Shown here: positions 58,901 through 64,000 of the stretch, piece by piece | Numbering within the stretch: position 1 is the stretch's first letter | Layout of the letters: each line of letters opens with the position of its first letter | Source of the DNA: Drosophila miranda | Taxonomy: Eukaryota; Arthropoda; Insecta; Diptera; Drosophilidae | DNA: 64,000 nucleotides | NCBI RefSeq assembly: GCF_003369915.1 | Contig: NC_046675.1 | Location: 11,532,001 to 11,596,000, forward strand | Direction: 5' to 3' | Program-made: the position numbers and the translations under genes | The notes under the pieces: model-generated | Seen by the model: the letters and a program-made list of their open reading frames with translations, nothing else | Databases searched by the model: none | What the model was told of the DNA's origin: nothing

Positions 58901-60120
58901 GATGTATATTTATAAGTGTGGATGTGAATGTGAATGTGGATGTGTGTATGAAGCCATTCCAACTGCAATTAAGTAATTCTCACATCGTTTATGCAAAATA
59001 CGTAAATTTTCCAGGCATTCTCCTAGTGCACCCTCCTCATGGGTAGATGCAGAGCCCAGACCCCATCCCACATCCTTTCCAGTTCGGTTCTGGTGATTGC
59101 TCGCGTGCAACCTCAACACCCTTTGCTTGTATTCAAGTGGCCCATAAATTGTTGGCCAAGTTTTCACGGGGTCCGCCCACTTTTCGTTGCGCTGCTTTGA
59201 CAACGGCAATTACCTTGAACTTTTCGCTGTTTCGCCAGCCATATCACAAATTTATTTATACTCCACATATTTTTTGGCCATGGGCAGGGGTCGTTTTCAG
59301 ATCTCTTCGCAGTTTGTCAGTTTAATTTTTGCTTTAAATGAACCCAAATTGCAGGCCCATTAGTTCGGGGTAGCCGCTGCCGTTGCTCCATATGCATATT
59401 TCTTAAATAAACTGACAGCCTCGAAGCGATTGAAAACAGGTATGTATACGTAGTACATATAGTAAATACACTTTATAGGCAATCGTTTGCATTTTGAATA
59501 TCAATTTCCGAGGCTCCTCTCGCCCTGTGGCTCCCTACCAGTCGTCTGGCTATCCAATCAATTTCGGCCTTTAGCTGCTGCTATCGACTGACATTTATTT
59601 CTTGGCCGCTTTATGAGACCGTAATACGTAATTGTTGATTGCACTTTTTACTGTCAACGTTTAGCACACAACATTCTGGTCGTTGAGGAGCTGCCAGCGG
59701 GTGGGGGACTGCGAAAGCCCATCAACAACTCAATAAAGGGAAAACCTTGTTAGCAATTTATTTTTGGGAATTTGGTTTCCTATTGCCGATGTCCCGACAG
59801 CTGATCGATAGTTATTGTGTATCATGCAATGTCGGAAAAGAGTTCATATGTGAAATCATTCGCTGTGAAATGTTGGAAAAAGGAAGAAAAATGTTGCCAT
59901 AGAGTCCTTGGATGGGTAAGGAGTACTTATCACATTTTTGGTCCACTGTCCTACCGCTAAAAACCATGAACTCTTGTTGTTTCTTTCATATAATAGTTGT
60001 TGTAATTTATGCTTTAAGTTGTAAACAATTTAAATTAATTTATACAGATGACAAATAATTTACAAGAAATTAAAGGAACACAAAATAGCGGAGAATTCTC
60101 CACATCAGAGCTCTCTAACT
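49985..60120. other. 10 kb gene desert upstream of the homeobox gene 3' end
   Basis: No coding exon is recognised. T/G-rich GTTGTTGGTGT repeats occur at 50260-50465, CCCAGAG at 57795-57826 and GTGAATGTGGAT at 58915-58950. Many TAATTA/ATTAAT and CAATTA motifs occur throughout. It lies 3' of an ems/E5-type gene, whose relatives have long flanking enhancers, so developmental regulatory DNA is plausible (inference). The aspartate-rich minus frame at 58091-58384 is probably noise. Confidence 0.4.
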
Positions 60121-60130
60121 CTATTAGCGA

Positions 60131-61251
60131 TTACTTCTCCCTTTCCCTGTCCAGAGATCTCTCCCGCTCTCTTTCCCGCTCGCGCTCTCTCAGATACATT
60201 TGCTGCTGCTGGATGAACTGTTGCTGCTGCTGTTGCTGTTGGAAATGTTGCTGGTGCTGTTGCAATAGCTGGTGCTGCTGCTGGGGGGTAAGTGCGGGTG
60301 GCTCCCCAGGTTGCTGCTGCTGCTGGAGGAACTGCTGCTGGTGCTGCGCCAGCTGCTGCTGGAACTGCTCTCTCAGACGCTGATGCTCCTCGGCATCCAT
60401 GTCGCTGCCGTAGTCCTCCATGTCGATCACTTCGTCCTCGTCATCCTCCTCGATATCGTCGTCCTCCTCTGCCTCCTCGGCATCATCGTAGCTGTGCTGA
60501 GAGCCATCCTTCTGGGCATCCTCATCACCATCGCCGCCACCGCCCCCGGAGGAGCTGCCCTTGTTGCTCTTGGTGTCGCTGCCATCGCCGCCCTCTTGTT
60601 GCATTCGCTTGTGCTTCGTCCTCCGGTTCTGGAACCATACCTTAACCTGTTCCGGGGAGAGAGAAAGACACGGAATTTAGACGGGGCTACCTTTGGGGGA
60701 GGGACTTCTTTCGAACCCTTCATCCATTTTATATTGTTTCCTCTTTTTTTTGGCAAGTCGTAAATAAACTTAACGAGTCTTTTAATTCTATTTACGGCCT
60801 GCCTCTTAGCTATGCCCTCGGCGGCAGGGGTGTTGTTTGCCCCCGGGGCAAGTGCCCGTTGCACACCCCTTTTTCGCCCACCTGCTCCTCCTTCTTCTGC
60901 CCCCTGATTGTGCTAATAACTCAGTAACTCCCGGCACTTCTTGGGCTAACGACCAGACGACATGCAATCACTTAGCTCCCGGCCAAGGGGTTGAACGGGT
61001 GCAGGAAGCAGCAGGAAGAGTGGGTTTTGGTGGGGGATACTTATTGAATTTGATGCGCATTAAGGGATCAAAGTGTTGAGGTCTCCCACTCACCTGTGTT
61101 TCGGTGAGGCTCAGTACTTGGGCCAGCTGCTTGCGCTCCGCCCCGACCACGTAGTGATTCCCCTCGAAGGCGTGCTCCAACTTGAGCAGCTGCGTCGGCG
61201 AGAAGGCGGTACGGACTCGCTTCGGCTTGCGAAAGGGCTGGAACAGGAAAT
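60131..61251 (-). CDS. E5: E5 (empty-spiracles-family homeobox) 3' exons, 5' part outside window
   Basis: Transcription factor of the Emx/ems homeodomain family, active in head and CNS patterning. Visible exons are complement(60131..60646, 61094..>61251), with an intron of 447 bp. Exon N-1 carries [52 protein letters not shown]; exon N starts [20 protein letters not shown], the recognition helix with the family's Gln at position 50 (WFQNRR). The intron at the TQ/VKVW junction splits the homeodomain as in ems/E5. The tail is acidic ([20 protein letters not shown]), then polyglutamine-rich, then a run of Arg-Glu repeats to the stop. [11 protein letters not shown] and [14 protein letters not shown] fit E5 better than ems (from memory). 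The N-terminal part is not in the window, implying a first intron >2.7 kb. Confidence 0.8.
60197..60362 (-). repeat. CAG-type run coding polyglutamine in E5 tail
   Basis: Interrupted CTG/TTG triplets on the + strand, giving clustered Gln on the coding strand ([17 protein letters not shown] and later blocks). The following AGAGCGCGAG-type repeats code the Arg-Glu run. Likely length-variable. Confidence 0.8.
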
Positions 61252-61259
61252 CTGAAAGA

Positions 61260-64000
61260 GATCAGGAGATGGCGCTAGTTAAATGGGGTGTTTTTTATGG
61301 GGTGGCACGCAGATCAATGGTGGATTAAATGGTGACTTGCTAGGGCTAATGGGAATACGTGAGAGATCCCAGGGATCAATGCAGGAGAGCCCTTACTTAG
61401 GTATATTCTGTTCTGATGATTGCGGTTTAGATTCATAAAAATAGGCATTCCTCTCTCTAGTGCTTTCGCCAAATGATTATTAACATTCCTCCTTAATTCC
61501 TCATGGATATCCCTCATATATAGTCTCCCTTTAAACTGGTTTTCCAACCATTGCTGACTGACAGCGTGACTGACACATATTCGGTGGCTCTTCAGTTGGG
61601 TAATTATGTACCGCCCTCAGCCATCGTCCACAGTAAAAGCTTCTCCTTTTTCTTGTTGCAGCAACGTTGGTGGCTCTGCCAATTAGATGACGCTGGGACT
61701 CAAATTGTTGATTATGATTTCCGCGAATGCCCCAGGCAAAGGGGCCGCACACACATATCCCACACACTCATTACAAAACAATAAACAAATTTCCAGACAT
61801 GGCCCCGAACACAAAAGGCTTCTGGTTCGTGCCGCTGTCGGCGCTGTGTCTGGGCCATGTCCCAGAATCGCTGATAAGGCCAAAACAATTGCCAAGCCAG
61901 GCCAGGCCGAAGCCGACGCGGCTAAGACTCAGCTGTCCGTGCCTTCCCTGGACGCCAAGTCGAACACTTTAGCGCGCCTAAAAGCCGCCTCCATGGCCCA
62001 GGCCCAGGCCCCATTGTTCTTCCTTTTGGCCAGGCACAACGTGATATTTTGACGTTTATCACGATTTCTGGAAGCGCAGACCCCTGCGACCACCACTCAT
62101 CTGCTTTTTGTATGTTTGCCAGTTAACAAATTTTCAATTGAGCCACAATTTGAATATTGATATGAGGCTACTGTGCAAGATGCAGCTGAGATTTAACCCC
62201 AAGGAGGTTGCAGGGATTGGAGTGGGGAAAACGATGATGGAATGTTGCCAATATGTTATTACAAGAACAGAGAATACCCCGCCCTCAGATGAAGATACTT
62301 TTGGGAACCTCAACATCCACCTTGAATTGCTGGGACTAGTCTGTGTGTAACCAGAGTTGTTTTGATATAATTTTGTTAAAATATTAAGCTACCAGGAATC
62401 TTTAGCCACAAAGTTTGACATTGAACCCTTCTTCCTAAGATGGCTTAACAAGCCAGTTCTTTCTTTGATTCGATATCTAATACAAAGCCCAGTGTAACGC
62501 TAATACCAGACTTGTTTTGTTACCATTTGGCAAACATGTTAAGCTACCAGACTCTATAGACCCCCACAAGGTGTGCCAATTACAAAATCAATATTGACAT
62601 AGCAAAATGGAATCGAATTCGGGGACAGACCCAGACCCAGGCCCATCCTAACCAGGATGTCGGATGATGTCTGATCCACACACAACAGAAGCTGAGCCAC
62701 TGAGAAAATAAACAGCAACTAAACGAAAGGTAACCGAAAGGGCGCGAAGCTATTAAAAGTCAGAGGCAGTGGCAGTGGCAGTGTGGCAGGGTCTGAAATG
62801 TATCTTGTAACTCGTGCATTGTATCTTGTTAGCGTGGCAGGGCCTAGAAAAACAATAGCTGCTGCAGCCGAAGAAAACCCTCCCAAAACAGAAGGGAGAA
62901 CGGGACAGGGAGAACTTGTCAATTTGACACTTCATAAATGCAGCCTCGGGCCATTGATGGCCATGTATCTGACAGATGCAACTGACTGACTGACTGACTG
63001 ACTGAGTGACTGAGTGATGCTGTTACTTCGTACTGTGCCTGTGCCTGTGCATGAGCCTGTGCCCGGGTTCGGGTTCGTGCGTGCTTGGTTTTTGCTATGA
63101 ACTTGACAAACGATTGCTGCATCCAGCAGCCGGCAGCCTCAAGCTGAAGCACCAGCACTCCTAGAATGATCTAGTTTTTTATGAACCCGGGCGATTTCTT
63201 GACATTTGTTACATTTGACAGCTAACAATGTAGCTACAAGATACACGACTGCACGACTGCCCATCGCCTTAGATGTACGATGTACGAGTGTCTCTGCTCG
63301 GTAGCTCGGTAGCTCTGTAGCTCGGTAGCTGTATAATTGATAATGCCGCCGCTCACAATGGCTACTTAATTATTTTTTCCTCTTGTCATAGACAGCCATC
63401 GAAGTAGGCAGGGAGGGAGGCAGAGAGAGACCCACTCTTCAGATCTCAATGAAGTTCGCTGATGGTTCGGTTTTTTCCTCCCATTTGGTCACAAAGGAAA
63501 CCGCCGTGCGAAAATACGCGCAATTGACAATTAATTGATGTGTCCGCCCGGCTGCCAATGTTGCATGTATTGCTGTTGTTGCTGTAGCTTCTGCTGCTGC
63601 TGTTGTTGCTGTTGCAGTTGCTACTCTTGCTCACACCCTTGTCAGCTGTCATTTTTTTATATACGAGTATAGATACTGTGTTTTTTGCCCATGGTTGAAG
63701 TGCTGCCTCCATCGATCGTTTCGTTTCGTTTTCGTTTGTTCTGCTGTCCTGGCTCTTTTTGTTCGCCTTATTATTTATCACTTATGTGCAATTGTATTTG
63801 TTTGCTTTTTTATGGAGTTAGGGCTTAATTTTTATGCTCTCATGATTTTTTCATTAATTTATTGCATTCCTGGCTTGGCCCGGGCCTGGCTTTTGCTTTG
63901 GGTTTGGGTTTGGGCTGAAAGGACATTGACTGGGAATCGATAATTGAAATCAAATGTTCTGACAGTTGTCGGGGATGTTTGCCTGATCGATTCGATTGGG
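61260..64000. other. E5 intron or upstream region; simple repeats
   Basis: No coding exon is recognised. An ACTG run at 62980-63016, GGTAGCTC repeats at 63299-63333 and CTG/TTG repeats at 63570-63620 are present. Because the homeobox exon at 61094-61251 begins with an acceptor (ctctttcag), this stretch is the upstream intron of E5 at least in its left part. Confidence 0.55.

Noticed and set aside
60131..61251. Homeobox gene as empty spiracles (ems)
   Set aside because: The homeodomain is of the same family, but residues before helix 1 and the post-homeodomain sequence fit E5 better from memory; not excluded.
1..64000. tRNA, rRNA, snRNA genes and CRISPR arrays
   Set aside because: None recognised on reading; short direct repeats found are simple sequence. 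A covariance-model scan was not possible here.

Overview
The window is nuclear DNA of a fly, almost certainly genus Drosophila. It has short introns (52-69 bp) inside coding regions with canonical GT/AG ends, long AT-rich intergenic stretches, Drosophila core-promoter motifs (YGGTCACACTR and arrays of GGTATATTTT), and recognisable Drosophila genes: CCT1, Apc and an ems/E5 homeobox gene. An obscura-group species is possible but cannot be shown from the sequence alone. No bacterial, phage or CRISPR features are present.

Layout. 1-1180: 5' part of CCT1 (chaperonin alpha subunit), minus strand, running off the left edge. 2206-3582: single-exon SLC41-type cation transporter, minus. 3603-10629 and 10630-24126: two tandem copies of one unit, each consisting of a shared ~300 bp AT-rich flank, an inverted repeat made of a fragment of barrier-to-autointegration factor (BAF), and an Apc gene on the minus strand. 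The distal copy (Apc-B, 11672-19092) is an intact 2431-residue gene. The proximal copy (Apc-A) has a 464 bp deletion and a second frameshifting replacement, has lost most of its last exon, and is joined in frame to BAF sequence. 24.1-31.1 kb: diverged dispersed repeats alternating with gene fragments (an unrecognised frameshifted gene, a leucine-rich-repeat-like piece, an arrow/LRP5-6 piece that keeps an intron). 34.1-34.6 kb: Hsp70-like pseudogene. 34.7-45.9 kb: no gene recognised. 46.3-47.5 kb: convergent pair of a small secreted protein gene (+) and a calcineurin-B-homologous EF-hand gene with an N-terminal MGGCCC lipidation site (-). 49.67-49.84 kb: apparent terminal coding exon of an unidentified + strand gene. 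50-60 kb: no gene recognised. 60.1-61.25 kb: last two exons of a homeobox gene (E5, or less likely ems), minus, with the 5' part outside the window.

Most notable is the BAF/Apc unit. Both copies carry inverted repeats of a BAF-like coding sequence immediately downstream of, or fused into, Apc. The copy at 10941-11121 is a nearly perfect palindrome with ~90 bp arms. In a transcript these would fold into long double-stranded stems with homology to a host gene, the architecture of Drosophila hairpin-RNA (endo-siRNA) loci. In the proximal copy the same element gives an open Apc-BAF fusion reading frame (519 codons). Transcription and small-RNA production are inferred, not seen.
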